Origin: Terrisporobacter mayombei
GTDB taxonomy: Bacteria; Bacillota; Clostridia; Peptostreptococcales; Peptostreptococcaceae
Direction: 5' to 3'
Length of the DNA: 64,000 nt
NCBI RefSeq assembly: GCF_020748465.1
Contig: NZ_JAHZMP010000002.1
Span: 124,001-188,000, forward strand
Part shown: positions 27,527-37,166 of the stretch, piece by piece
Layout of the letters: each line of letters starts with the position of its first letter
Numbering within the stretch: position 1 is the stretch's first letter
Translations under genes and position numbers: made by a program
The notes under the pieces: model-generated
Told to the model about the DNA's origin: nothing
The model's database searches: none
What the model saw: only the letters and a program-made list of their open reading frames with translations

Positions 27527-28379
27527 GTAAAAGAGCAACTTCCATTAAAACAAGGATTGAAACTCTGTTTTGTAGCTACAAGTAATGCACCTAAGAATAC
27601 GTAAAAGAGCAACTTCCATTAAAACAAGGATTGAAACACTGTCCAATTATTATATTCTGTTTATCATTAATAGCGTAAAAGAGCAACTTCCATTAAAACA
27701 AGGATTGAAACAGTTCTATCCATAACCCATGATACTTCCCATTTGGTAGTAAAAGAGCAACTTCCATTAAAACAAGGATTGAAACGTATTTTTCTTTGTA
27801 GTCTTAGGTTGTGCTACAACTTGTAAAAGAGCAACTTCCATTAAAACAAGGATTGAAACGTACCTGCATATTTATTAGTAACTTTTGTTTTCGGAGTAAA
27901 AGAGCAACTTCCATTAAAACAAGGATTGAAACTATTGATAATTGGGCATACTGAACACTTTCTAATTGAGTAAAAGAGCAACTTCCATTAAAACAAGGAT
28001 TGAAACACATCTTTATTATAATTAATACCTGTCAAAACTAAGTGTAAAAGAGCAACTTCCATTAAAACAAGGATTGAAACGTGATAATAAAAAATGTGGA
28101 ATGTTCTGCCAAAACATTCGTAAAAGAGCAACTTCCATTAAAACAAGGATTGAAACAGCTCTTTATTTTCTCTTTCTAACTGATAAATCTGTTGTAAAAG
28201 AGCAACTTCCATTAAAACAAGGATTGAAACAAATCTGAAGAAGCTATTTCTTTTGAAATTCACGATATGTAAAAGAGCAACTTCCATTAAAACAAGGATT
28301 GAAACTCTAATGTTATATAAGTCTTGTTTCCCTTTTGTATTAGTAAAAGAGCAACTTCCATTAAAACAAGGATTGAAAT
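27527..28379 (+). CRISPR. CRISPR array 2: 12 repeats, 11 spacers
   Basis: 37-nt repeats start at 27527, 27601, 27675, 27749, 27823, 27896, 27970, 28044, 28120, 28194, 28269 and 28343. The 5' part is GTAAAAGAGCAACTTCC and the 3' part CAAGGATTGAAAC. Spacers are 36-39 nt. Only the last repeat is altered (ends GAAAT), which places the old end at the right and the leader at the left. The array lies between the type III-D and type I-B modules and both could use it. Confidence 0.97.
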
Positions 28380-28440
28380 GCCCAAAGTGTTCTAAGTATG
28401 ATTGGGTAATATAATTATACAATATTAAATATATTAACTA

Positions 28441-28468
28441 AAAAAGGAGCTGAAAAGCTCCTTTTTCC
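28441..28468 (+). terminator. terminator after array 2
   Basis: AAAAAGGAGCT-GAAA-AGCTCCTTTTT. It should end the pre-crRNA transcript before cas8b. The 28469-28672 gap must hold the I-B operon promoter; nothing else is visible in it. Confidence 0.8.
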
Positions 28469-28672
28469 TTGTTTTTGTGGAATTAATAGTATACATAGAT
28501 AATATATTTCAAAACTTGTTAAATGTATTTTTCTAATAGAGGTATCTCCACAATGTTTGCAAAATATACAGAATTTAAAAAATACTGCTTTTATATATAA
28601 ATAGATAATATTAAAGAATATTTAGAAAAAAAGCAGACATAATATTAATAAATAATAAATAGGAGGTGAACT

Positions 28673-30544
28673 ATGGAAGCTATTAAAAGTATAGGTAGCA
28701 TAAAATACAAAGCAGTTACTTCAAATGACAAGTTACTAGATATATTTACAGAGAATGCTAATGCTAGAGGTAAATATAACAAGGTACTAGAAATTAGATT
28801 AAAATATTCAGATTATAATCTAACTTTTGATAAAATAAATAAAAGAGAATATGATAGTAAGCTAAAGTTTAAATATTTGTACAGAGCAGGTTCACCCAAT
28901 GGTACAGATATTACACCTACCGCTAAAATTACGACACCCGAAAAAACATATCCTAAAAAAGTAGTAGCCGGTATAAAAGATGGGATAGACTATTTAAAAA
29001 ATAAATCTGAAGGTGGAGAAAACTATATATTTGATGAGATAAAATTGCTAAATAAAATTTACAATCTGTTAAAAGATAATAAAGAAATTTTAGAAGAAAT
29101 AAACAAGAAATTTAGTGAAACACCTACAAAAGAAAGATATTACTTGCTGACAGTAGTAATAGAAAGTAATGACGATGAAATTTATGTTGGTGATTTTCAA
29201 GTATTTAAAAATAGAATAAGAGAAGTACCAATAGAAAAATTTTATTACAGCAAGACTAATAATAAAAACTCCAAATCAGAAGATAAGAATTGTTCCATGT
29301 GCCATAAGAAAAAAGAAGTTTTTGGATTAGCTAGCCCTTTTACATTTTATACAATAGACAAGCCAGGGTATATAAGTGGTGGTTTTGATTATGAAAAATC
29401 ATGGAGGAACTATCCTTTATGTAGAGATTGTGCAGTGAAATTGGAACTTGGCAAGTTATATTTAGATGAAAACCTTCTATTATCATTCTATGGAAGACGA
29501 TTTTATCTTATCCCAAAGCTAATGTATAATAATCAACTAGAAGAAATACTTCATAAATATGGAAGAATATTTAAGAAGGAACAAGACAAATCTGGTCATA
29601 ACATGTTAAATAGCGAAGATAAACTTGAGAATAAGATTTTTAGAATATTAGGAAATGAAGATAATAACATGACTTTTGATTTGATGTTTATTGAAGAAAA
29701 TAATAGTGCACTTAATATTGTCCTTAATATTGAAGATGTTTATCCATCCACATTTAAAAAATTATATTCTACATGGAAAGACATAGAGAGCATGAACTTT
29801 TTCAATGAATATTACTACTTAGCTAATTTTTCATATTTAAATATTATTTTTACCAGCAAAACCCATAATAGATATTTTTTAGATATAGTGGACAAGATTA
29901 TAGGATCTGAAAAAATTGAGTATAATTTCCTCATATCATTTATAAATACTAAATTAAAAGAAGCTTTTATAAAAGAAGAAAAAGACGAATTTGTTAAAGG
30001 TGAAGATAACTATTTTACAGCTACTCTAAGAGCATATATATTTATTTATTATCTATATAAAATTGAAAAGTTCAAAGATAAGAGTATAGAAGGAGTTGAA
30101 AATATGGAACGTGAATCTTGGAATATTGAAGAGTTTAATAGTAAGAAAGAGGTATTTGAAGATTTTTTTAATAGTAACCAAGCATTCTTTAATATAAATT
30201 CTAAAAAAGCAGTATTTATGGTCGGTTATCTTAGTAAGAAATTGATTAATATACAAGCTAAAAAAGAAGGTGGACGTAAACCTTTTATAGATCAGCTAAA
30301 GGGTCTTAATTTATCTAAAAAAGATATATGTAGATTGCTTCCTAAAATTCAAAACAAATTTATGGAATATAAAAAAGAATACTACAATGATGAATTATCA
30401 TATGCAGCGGAATATTTAATTGATAGTAATGAACTAAATGATTTATCAAACTTGGATATACCTTTTTATTTTTCAATGGGAATGAATATGGCTAAAAAAT
30501 TCAACTTAATTAAGAAAGAGGAGGAAGAACAAGATGAAGAATAG
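28673..30544 (+). CDS. cas8b: Cas8b, type I-B Cascade large subunit
   Basis: 623 residues, normal for Cas8b/TM1802-type proteins. Two CxxC pairs form a likely zinc site: CSMC at 207-210 and CRDC at 250-253, with GLASPFTFYTIDKPGYISGGF between them. Cas8b recognises the PAM and helps recruit Cas3. The start has a strong AGGAGGTGA site. It is the first gene of an eight-gene operon and overlaps cas7 by 11 nt. Confidence 0.92.
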   Translation: MEAIKSIGSIKYKAVTSNDKLLDIFTENANARGKYNKVLEIRLKYSDYNLTFDKINKREYDSKLKFKYLYRAGSPNGTDITPTAKITTPEKTYPKKVVAGIKDGIDYLKNKSEGGENYIFDEIKLLNKIYNLLKDNKEILEEINKKFSETPTKERYYLLTVVIESNDDEIYVGDFQVFKNRIREVPIEKFYYSKTNNKNSKSEDKNCSMCHKKKEVFGLASPFTFYTIDKPGYISGGFDYEKSWRNYPLCRDCAVKLELGKLYLDENLLLSFYGRRFYLIPKLMYNNQLEEILHKYGRIFKKEQDKSGHNMLNSEDKLENKIFRILGNEDNNMTFDLMFIEENNSALNIVLNIEDVYPSTFKKLYSTWKDIESMNFFNEYYYLANFSYLNIIFTSKTHNRYFLDIVDKIIGSEKIEYNFLISFINTKLKEAFIKEEKDEFVKGEDNYFTATLRAYIFIYYLYKIEKFKDKSIEGVENMERESWNIEEFNSKKEVFEDFFNSNQAFFNINSKKAVFMVGYLSKKLINIQAKKEGGRKPFIDQLKGLNLSKKDICRLLPKIQNKFMEYKKEYYNDELSYAAEYLIDSNELNDLSNLDIPFYFSMGMNMAKKFNLIKKEEEEQDEE

Positions 30545-31442
30545 AAGTGAGTTGTTGTTTTTATATGATATAGTTGATAACAATCCTAATGGAGATCCAC
30601 TTGATTCAAATAAACCAAGAATTGATGAAGAAACATCTATAAATATAGTCACAGATGTAAGACTCAAAAGAACCATAAGAGATTATCTTCACGATTATAA
30701 AAATGAAGAAATATTTGTTATAGAGAAAAAGGATGACAAAGGAAAAGTTCAAGATGGAAAAGGTAGAGCAAGTGATTTTGGAAAAACTAAAGATGAAGTT
30801 AGTAAAAATGTACTGGAAAAATGTATAGATGTTAGATTATTTGGTGGAACAATACCTCTTAATAAAGATTCAGTAACATTTACTGGTCCTGTACAATTTA
30901 ATATGGGAAGATCACTTCATAAGGTGATACTTAGAAGAATAAGAGGAACAGGTGCTTTTGCATCAGGTGCAGATAAATCTAATAAAACTTTTAGAGAAGA
31001 ATATATATTGCCATATAGTTTAATAGGTTTTTATGGAATAATTAATGAACATGCTGCACAAAAAACAAATCTAAATGAAAACGATGTAGATGAATTAATA
31101 GAAGCCATTTGGAATGGAACGAAAAATCTTATATCAAGAAGTAAAGTTGGTCAACTTCCAAGATTGCTACTTAAAATTAATTATAAAGACGAGAATTTCC
31201 ATATAGGTGGATTATTAAATAAAGTAAAACTGAATAAAAAAGTTGATGATGAATGTATAAGAAGCCCCAAGGACTATGATTTGGATTTGAGTGTACTAGC
31301 TCAATATATGGAAAAAAATAAAGAAAAAATAGAAAATATAGAATACTTAATTGATAATGAATTTAAATTATCAAATAATAATCAAATTAAAGAATTAAAA
31401 GATATTCTAATAGGGGTAAAGGTAAAGAAATTAAACTTATAA
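30534..31442 (+). CDS. cas7: Cas7 (Csh2 family), type I-B Cascade backbone
   Basis: 302 residues. The N-terminus LLFLYDIVDNNPNGDPLDSNKPRID, followed by TDVRLKRTIRDYL, is the signature of Csh2/Cas7 proteins. Several copies coat the crRNA spacer. AGGAGGAAG within the end of cas8b precedes the start. cas5 follows 17 nt later. Confidence 0.95.
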   Translation: MKNRSELLFLYDIVDNNPNGDPLDSNKPRIDEETSINIVTDVRLKRTIRDYLHDYKNEEIFVIEKKDDKGKVQDGKGRASDFGKTKDEVSKNVLEKCIDVRLFGGTIPLNKDSVTFTGPVQFNMGRSLHKVILRRIRGTGAFASGADKSNKTFREEYILPYSLIGFYGIINEHAAQKTNLNENDVDELIEAIWNGTKNLISRSKVGQLPRLLLKINYKDENFHIGGLLNKVKLNKKVDDECIRSPKDYDLDLSVLAQYMEKNKEKIENIEYLIDNEFKLSNNNQIKELKDILIGVKVKKLNL

Positions 31443-31459
31443 TAGTGAGGTGATATAGT

Positions 31460-32158
31460 ATGAAAGCTTTAGTCTTTGACATAAAAGGTGATTATGGTCA
31501 TTTTAGAAAATTCTATACTACTTCATCTCCGTTAACTTTTTCCATACCTCCAAGAACCTCTGTATGTGGAATAATAGGCGCTTTGATAGGATTAGATAAA
31601 GAAGAATATTTGAATTATTTTAAGAGAGAAGATGCAAATATCGCTATACAAATCCTAAGTCCAATCAATAAAACACGACTATCCATAAATTTAATTGATA
31701 CTAAAACAGCGAAAATGTATAGCAAAATTAATAATAGGACACAGGTAACATACGAATTACTTAAGAGCCCAAATTATCGAATATATTTTTCTCATAGATG
31801 TGAAAACATATACAACAAAGTTAAATTATATTTAGAAGAAAATAAAAATTATTATACTTTGTCATTGGGGCTTAGTGAGTTTATAGCTGAGTATAAATAT
31901 AAAGGTGAAATTAATTTAAAGCATATCAGCAACGATGATTTTACTTATATAGATACAGTTATAAAATTTGATGAAGAAATTAAGATAGAGTTTGAAAATA
32001 AAAAAGAGTATTTTAAGGATACTATGCAAAATGAAATGAACAATGAAAGAATAGTGACTGAATATACAAAAGTTTTATTAGAAAGATGTGGACAACCTAT
32101 AAAATGTAATATAGATTATTATTTAGGAGATAGAGGTGAGAAAATTGTATTCTTATAA
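31460..32158 (+). CDS. cas5: Cas5, type I-B Cascade subunit
   Basis: 232 residues. The start ALVFDIKGDYGHFRKFYTTSSPLTFSIPPRTSVCGIIGALIGL is typical of Cas5h. The P-P-R-T-S-x-x-G-I-I-G loop is the RAMP equivalent that holds the crRNA 5' handle. The cas3 frame begins 23 nt before this gene ends. Confidence 0.93.
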   Translation: MKALVFDIKGDYGHFRKFYTTSSPLTFSIPPRTSVCGIIGALIGLDKEEYLNYFKREDANIAIQILSPINKTRLSINLIDTKTAKMYSKINNRTQVTYELLKSPNYRIYFSHRCENIYNKVKLYLEENKNYYTLSLGLSEFIAEYKYKGEINLKHISNDDFTYIDTVIKFDEEIKIEFENKKEYFKDTMQNEMNNERIVTEYTKVLLERCGQPIKCNIDYYLGDRGEKIVFL

Positions 32159-34445
32159 ATTAGAATCTCATTCGGGCGTAAGTTTAATACAACACCTAAA
32201 ATTCGTAGGGAATAGATGTTATAAATTAATTAATAATAAAAACATTAATTTTACATATGATAAAAAAACTATAAAATATATAGCTAAGGTCATGGGATAT
32301 TGCCATGACCTTGGCAAAGGCACAAAGTATTTTCAAGAGTATCTAAAAAATTCAGAGGAATATTTAAATAATAATTCAAGTGACTTAAAAAGCCATGCTC
32401 ATTTATCAGCCATATTTGCTTATTTTAACTTGAAAGATTATGATAAAAATTTAGCTATAATTATTTATATGGCAGTAGTATCTCATCATGGCAGGTTAAA
32501 AAACTTTAAAGACTACATGTATATAGAAAAACTAGAAAGAAAAAAACTACTTAAACAATATGATGTATTAGATGAGGAAATAAAGATAATTTGTAATGAA
32601 TTGAATTTACATTGTTTATCAAAAGAAGAGTTTAAGGATACTATAGATGAAATAGAAGAAGAGATTGATGAGTATAACGATAACTTGGATGAAAATAATG
32701 ACTTTGAGATATATATTTTAGTTAGGTATCTATTTTCTATTCTTATTTATGCAGACAAAGAACATGCCATATTTAGAAAAGAAAATAATATTGAGTATGA
32801 TTTGCCGGTGACACTTATAGATGATTATAAACTAAAAAAGTTTGGCCCTCCAAAAGAAGATAATTTTAGAGAGATAGTCTATAAAGATGTAATCAATAAT
32901 ATTTCAAAATCTGATGACAGAATTATGTCAATAACACTTCCAACAGGTAGTGGTAAAACTTATGCTTGTATGTCAGCAGCATTAAAACTAAAAGATAAAA
33001 TAAATAATGATATGAAAATTATTTATTGTCTGCCTTTTACATCTGTAATAGACCAAAACTATAAAGACTATAAGAGTGCAATAAGAGAAATAAAGCAAGT
33101 AGATGAGGTCAAATCTGCTGATATATTAAAGCATCACTACTTATCAGCAAATAATTATAAAGATGAAAAATTATACTATGAAGGTGAAGAGGGTAGATTT
33201 TTAACACATAATTGGAACTCTCAAATAGTAGTAACAACATTTATACAGTTATTTAATTCGTTGTTTTCTAATAGGAATAGTGATTTAATAAAATTTAATA
33301 CTTTATCAAACGCAGTTATTTTGCTGGATGAGGTACAGTCAATACCTTATAAATATTGGAAAATAATTAATATGTTATGTAAAGAAATAGTTAATATTCT
33401 TAATGTATATTTCATCTTTATAACGGCGACTCAACCATTAATATTTAATAAAGATGAGGTTAAAGAATTAGCTAGTAAATCGGATTACTATTTTAAACAA
33501 TGTAAAAGAACAAAGATGATACATATACAGGAGAAAATTGATAAAGATGAGTTTTTTCAATTTGTAGATAATATTATTAATGAAAAGATAGATAAAAACA
33601 TTTTAATTACAGTTAATACAGTAAAATTATCTCAAGAACTATTTGAATATATAAATGATAATAAAGATGATGAAGACTTGAGGGAGTTAATATATTTGTC
33701 TACTAGCATAATACCAAAAACAAGATTGGAAAGAATAGAAAAAATAAAAGATAAAAATACGAAAAGTATTGTAATAAGTACTCAGATGGTAGAAGCTGGT
33801 GTGGATATTGACATGGATGTGGTAATTAGGGATATAGCACCACTGGATTCAATTAACCAAAGTGCAGGACGTTCTAATCGAGAAGACAGGGGAGAGTACT
33901 TGGGAGAAGTATATATAGTCAAAATAAAAAATAACAATAAGCTTATGTCAAAATATGTCTATAAAGATGATATATTATTACAAGCTACAGAAAATGTATT
34001 AAAAGGTAAAGAAATTATTTATGAAGAAGACTATAAAGATATAAGTGAATTATATTTTAAGGAGTTAAATAAAAACAAATCAGATACTCGTTCAAATGAA
34101 CTACAAAATAATATATATGAATTAGAGTTTGAGGAAGTCTCAAAACTTTTTAAATTAATAGAAGATCAAAACAAAGTTCAACTATTTATAGAAGTTGATG
34201 AAAATGCTTCACAAGTATGGAATAAATATTTAGACTATTTAAAGATAGAAGATAATTTTGAGAAGAAAGATAAATTAGAAAGTATAAAAGGTGATTTCTA
34301 TAAATATGTGATTTCCATATTTAAAAATAAATGTAAAGAAAATATGGAAAATGATATGGGATTTGTATCTAAGTATCAATTGGAAAATGCTTATGATGAA
34401 AACTTTGGATACAAGACTAAAGAAGAAGCGAGTTTAATTTTTTAG
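32136..34445 (+). CDS. cas3: Cas3 HD nuclease-helicase
   Basis: 769 residues. The N-terminal HD nuclease shows YCHDLGKGTKYFQ with His57-Asp58, plus VSHHGR further on. The SF2 helicase has LPTGSGKTYAC (Walker A, 271-275), LDEVQSIPYKYW (398-401), TATQP and the motif VI block QSAGRSNRED. It degrades DNA recruited by the I-B Cascade. I use the GTG start at 32136, with GGAGATAGAG before it, overlapping cas5 by 23 nt; a TTG lies three codons further on. Confidence 0.94.
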   Translation: MRKLYSYKLESHSGVSLIQHLKFVGNRCYKLINNKNINFTYDKKTIKYIAKVMGYCHDLGKGTKYFQEYLKNSEEYLNNNSSDLKSHAHLSAIFAYFNLKDYDKNLAIIIYMAVVSHHGRLKNFKDYMYIEKLERKKLLKQYDVLDEEIKIICNELNLHCLSKEEFKDTIDEIEEEIDEYNDNLDENNDFEIYILVRYLFSILIYADKEHAIFRKENNIEYDLPVTLIDDYKLKKFGPPKEDNFREIVYKDVINNISKSDDRIMSITLPTGSGKTYACMSAALKLKDKINNDMKIIYCLPFTSVIDQNYKDYKSAIREIKQVDEVKSADILKHHYLSANNYKDEKLYYEGEEGRFLTHNWNSQIVVTTFIQLFNSLFSNRNSDLIKFNTLSNAVILLDEVQSIPYKYWKIINMLCKEIVNILNVYFIFITATQPLIFNKDEVKELASKSDYYFKQCKRTKMIHIQEKIDKDEFFQFVDNIINEKIDKNILITVNTVKLSQELFEYINDNKDDEDLRELIYLSTSIIPKTRLERIEKIKDKNTKSIVISTQMVEAGVDIDMDVVIRDIAPLDSINQSAGRSNREDRGEYLGEVYIVKIKNNNKLMSKYVYKDDILLQATENVLKGKEIIYEEDYKDISELYFKELNKNKSDTRSNELQNNIYELEFEEVSKLFKLIEDQNKVQLFIEVDENASQVWNKYLDYLKIEDNFEKKDKLESIKGDFYKYVISIFKNKCKENMENDMGFVSKYQLENAYDENFGYKTKEEASLIF

Positions 34446-34458
34446 GAGAGAAAAGACA

Positions 34459-35112
34459 ATGGATTTAAATGTATGTAGATTAGAATTACTAAATGTAAAA
34501 ATGAAACAAAGAGATAGTGAAAAGATGAGAGGATACTTGGGTAATAAATATGAAGAATTGGATATTTTACATAATCATAAAGATGATAAATTTATTTATA
34601 GATATCCAAAGGTTCAGTATAAAGTAATAAATGAGAAGCCAATTATTTTAGGAATTGATGAAGGGGCTAATGTTATAACTAATATAGGCTTTAAAGATGA
34701 TGAACTTGTTATCGGAGAAAAATCAATTAATACTTTTGAGAAGAAGATATCTATAAGTAATGATGAATATGGAGTGACAAAGGATTATATAAAATATAAA
34801 TTTTTATCTCCTTGGATTGCACTAAATCAAAAAAATGTTAATAACTATATAAATTCAAACGAAATGGACCAAGAAGAAATCTTAAAAAAAATTCTAATAG
34901 GTAATATTATTTCCATGTCAAAGGGATTAAATTATACAGTAGAGGATAAAGTTAAGTGTTGGATTAATTTAGATAAAATTCAGGTTAATATAAAAGATAT
35001 AAAGCATATAGGATTTGTGGGAGAGTTTAAAGTTAACTTTAATATACCAGATTATTTCGGAATAGGAAAAAATGTATCGAAAGGATTTGGAACTATAAAG
35101 AGGGTGAGATAA
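34459..35112 (+). CDS. cas6: Cas6 pre-crRNA endonuclease (Cas6b-like)
   Basis: 217 residues. The C-terminus PDYFGIGKNVSKGFGTIKRV is a glycine-rich Cas6-type loop. The N-terminal half resembles the Cas6b families of clostridial I-B systems. Its place between cas3 and cas1 is unusual: most clostridial I-B operons begin with cas6. It should cut all three arrays at the base of ATTGAAAC. No other cas6 exists in the window, so the type III-D complex probably depends on it. The catalytic residues cannot be picked out by eye. Confidence 0.8.
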   Translation: MDLNVCRLELLNVKMKQRDSEKMRGYLGNKYEELDILHNHKDDKFIYRYPKVQYKVINEKPIILGIDEGANVITNIGFKDDELVIGEKSINTFEKKISISNDEYGVTKDYIKYKFLSPWIALNQKNVNNYINSNEMDQEEILKKILIGNIISMSKGLNYTVEDKVKCWINLDKIQVNIKDIKHIGFVGEFKVNFNIPDYFGIGKNVSKGFGTIKRVR

Positions 35113-35114
35113 CG

Positions 35115-36101
35115 TTGAAATTAGTAGTAAACTCAGAAGGCGTATATTTAACAAAAGTAGGCGAATGTTTTTGTGTTAAAAAAGATAAAAATAAACAAGA
35201 AATAGCAGCTAAAAAAGTGGAACAAATTTTAATTACTACTGCAGCTGCACTATCTACAGATGCCATAGAACTAGCAGTAGAAAATAACATAGACATAGTA
35301 TTTCTTAAAAAATACGGAGCGCCCTTTGGAAGAGTATGGCACTCAAAAATGGGGAGTATAAACACCATTAGGAAAAAGCAGTTAGATCTGGAAACTAATA
35401 AGATGGGAACTACTCTTGTTAAGGAATTTTTATGCCAGAAGATGAATAATCAAGTGGATTTTTTGAATTACCTTGCCATGAACAGAAGAGATGAAAGAAA
35501 AGACAATATAAAGGAAACTACTAGTAAAATAAAAGAATTAATTAAGAAGGTAGATTACATAGATAACAATACAAATATAAAAGATATTAGAAACTCATTG
35601 CAGGGATATGAAGGTACTGCAAGTCGTTTATATTTTGCAAAGCTGTCGGAACTTATGCCAGAAACGTTTAAATTTAAGGGAAGAAGCAAAAATCCAGCAC
35701 AAGATGAGTTCAACTGTATGCTTAATTATGGTTATGGAATAATGTACTCCAATGTTGAGAGAGCTTGTATTCTTGCAGGACTTGATCCATTTATAGGAAT
35801 AATGCACGTGGACAATTATAATAGACAAGCATTTGTCTTTGATTTAATTGAAATGTATAGGATTTATATAGATCAGATTGTTTTTAAGCTATTTACTACT
35901 AAAAAAATAAAAAAAGATTATTTTGATAAAGTTGAAGGTGGATTGTATTTGAATAAATCGGGCAAAGAAGTGCTAATTGGAAAATATAACGAAGAAATGG
36001 AAAAGAAAATAACATACAAAGGTCGAAAGATAGAACTTCAAAATATTATTCAATATGACTGCCATAACATAGCCAATAGAATTTTGAAGGAGGCTGAGTA
36101 A
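35115..36101 (+). CDS. cas1: Cas1 integrase (I-B type)
   Basis: 328 residues from a TTG start at 35115, two bases after the cas6 stop, with AGGGTGAG upstream. The likely metal-binding residues are Glu166 (QGYEGTASRLYF), His231 (IMHVDNYNR) and Glu246 (FDLIEMYR). It forms the spacer integrase with Cas2. It is the only Cas1 in the window, so it probably serves all three arrays. Confidence 0.96.
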   Translation: MKLVVNSEGVYLTKVGECFCVKKDKNKQEIAAKKVEQILITTAAALSTDAIELAVENNIDIVFLKKYGAPFGRVWHSKMGSINTIRKKQLDLETNKMGTTLVKEFLCQKMNNQVDFLNYLAMNRRDERKDNIKETTSKIKELIKKVDYIDNNTNIKDIRNSLQGYEGTASRLYFAKLSELMPETFKFKGRSKNPAQDEFNCMLNYGYGIMYSNVERACILAGLDPFIGIMHVDNYNRQAFVFDLIEMYRIYIDQIVFKLFTTKKIKKDYFDKVEGGLYLNKSGKEVLIGKYNEEMEKKITYKGRKIELQNIIQYDCHNIANRILKEAE

Positions 36102-36102
36102 T

Positions 36103-36393
36103 ATGCTCGCGTGGGTTATATACGATATTTCAAGTGATAAAATAAGAAGAAAAGCCATTAAAGTATGCAAAAATACAGGTTTATATAGAGTTCAGAAAAG
36201 TGTTTTTTTAGGTGAAATAGAGGAAAATGACTTTGATGAATTGAAATTAAAAATGGAAGATATAATAGACTTAGAAAATGATTCTGTGTATGTTTTTCCA
36301 ATGAGCAAAAAAGGTTTGAGCCAAGCAGGACTTATTGGACAAGTTTTTGATAAGGAGTTGGTAACAGATGAAATCATCTCAAAATTCTTTTGA
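36103..36393 (+). CDS. cas2: Cas2
   Basis: 96 residues: MLAWVIYDISSDKIRRKAIKVC, then GLYRVQKSVFLGEI, then DSVYVFPMSK. This is the ordinary Cas2 layout, a ferredoxin-fold dimer that bridges two Cas1 dimers. AGGAGG precedes the start. cas4 begins inside the last 26 nt of this gene. Confidence 0.96.
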   Translation: MLAWVIYDISSDKIRRKAIKVCKNTGLYRVQKSVFLGEIEENDFDELKLKMEDIIDLENDSVYVFPMSKKGLSQAGLIGQVFDKELVTDEIISKFF

Positions 36394-36979
36394 TGAATTT
36401 GAATATTATATAACACCATCTGATATGATAGAGTTTTTATACTGTAAAAGATTTATATATTATATGAAAAGCTTGGATATTCCTCAGTTTGAAGAAAGAA
36501 GATTTAAGGTTCAAAAGGGAAAAGAAGTACATGAGAAAAAAGAAACTCAAAATAAACAATATTTAAGAAAGAAACTGGGTGTAGTTGATAAAAAAATAGA
36601 TGTTGATTTATATTCAGAAAAGTTTAAAATTAAAGGTATAGTAGATGAAGTAGTAACATTGGAAGATGGATCTATGGCGCCACTAGATTATAAATTTGCA
36701 AAATATGATGAGGTTATTTATAAGACGTATAGAAGTCAAATGCTGTTATATTCGTTGATGATAAAAGAAATGTACAATTGTGAAGTGAATAAGAGTTTTA
36801 TAGTTTATTCTAGGAGTAAAAATTTAGTAAAAGGGATAGAAATAAATGAAAATGATTTAGAAAAATTAAAAAAGAATATAAATGAATATTTTAAAGTAGT
36901 AAAGGGATACTTTCCAAAGGCAACTTCTTCTAAATCTAGGTGTATTGATTGTTGCTATAAAAATATATGTATTAAATAA
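36368..36979 (+). CDS. cas4: Cas4 exonuclease
   Basis: 203 residues. The N-terminus TPSDMIEFLYCKRFIYYMK contains the first Fe-S cysteine. The nuclease core includes GIVDEVV, PLDYKFAKYDEVIYKTYRSQMLLYS. Three more cysteines lie at the end in CIDCCYKNIC. It trims prespacers and selects those next to a PAM. It is last in the I-B operon, downstream of cas2, whereas cas4-cas1-cas2 is the more common order. Confidence 0.94.
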   Translation: MKSSQNSFDEFEYYITPSDMIEFLYCKRFIYYMKSLDIPQFEERRFKVQKGKEVHEKKETQNKQYLRKKLGVVDKKIDVDLYSEKFKIKGIVDEVVTLEDGSMAPLDYKFAKYDEVIYKTYRSQMLLYSLMIKEMYNCEVNKSFIVYSRSKNLVKGIEINENDLEKLKKNINEYFKVVKGYFPKATSSKSRCIDCCYKNICIK

Positions 36980-37166
36980 TTTGTTATTGGAAAATTATTA
37001 GTGAATTTGAAGTGATAATGGTGTACCTATTGGAATTACAGTGGTATAACTAGGTGTTATTAGAGAAAAAATTGGATTTTGAGCTATTTTTGTACGAGTT
37101 TTTTTAAGTCGTAAAATTTAACCTATCTCTAGATAGCTGTAATTTCAATAGGTTAGGATTGAACGA
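36980..37166 (+). promoter_or_regulatory. leader of CRISPR array 3, with long inverted repeat
   Basis: 187 nt between cas4 and the first repeat. It contains ACCTATTGGAATTACAG at about 37025 and its near-perfect complement CTGTAATTTCAATAGGT at about 37137, one mismatch in 17. The second arm is part of the leader-end block AATTTCAATAGGTTAGGA plus TTGAACGA, which is shared with array 2. Confidence 0.7.

Noticed and set aside
27804..28422. Minus-strand frames with repeated FNPCFNGSCSFT peptides over array 2
   Set aside because: These are translations of the CRISPR repeats; the periodic peptide follows the repeat spacing exactly. Not genes.
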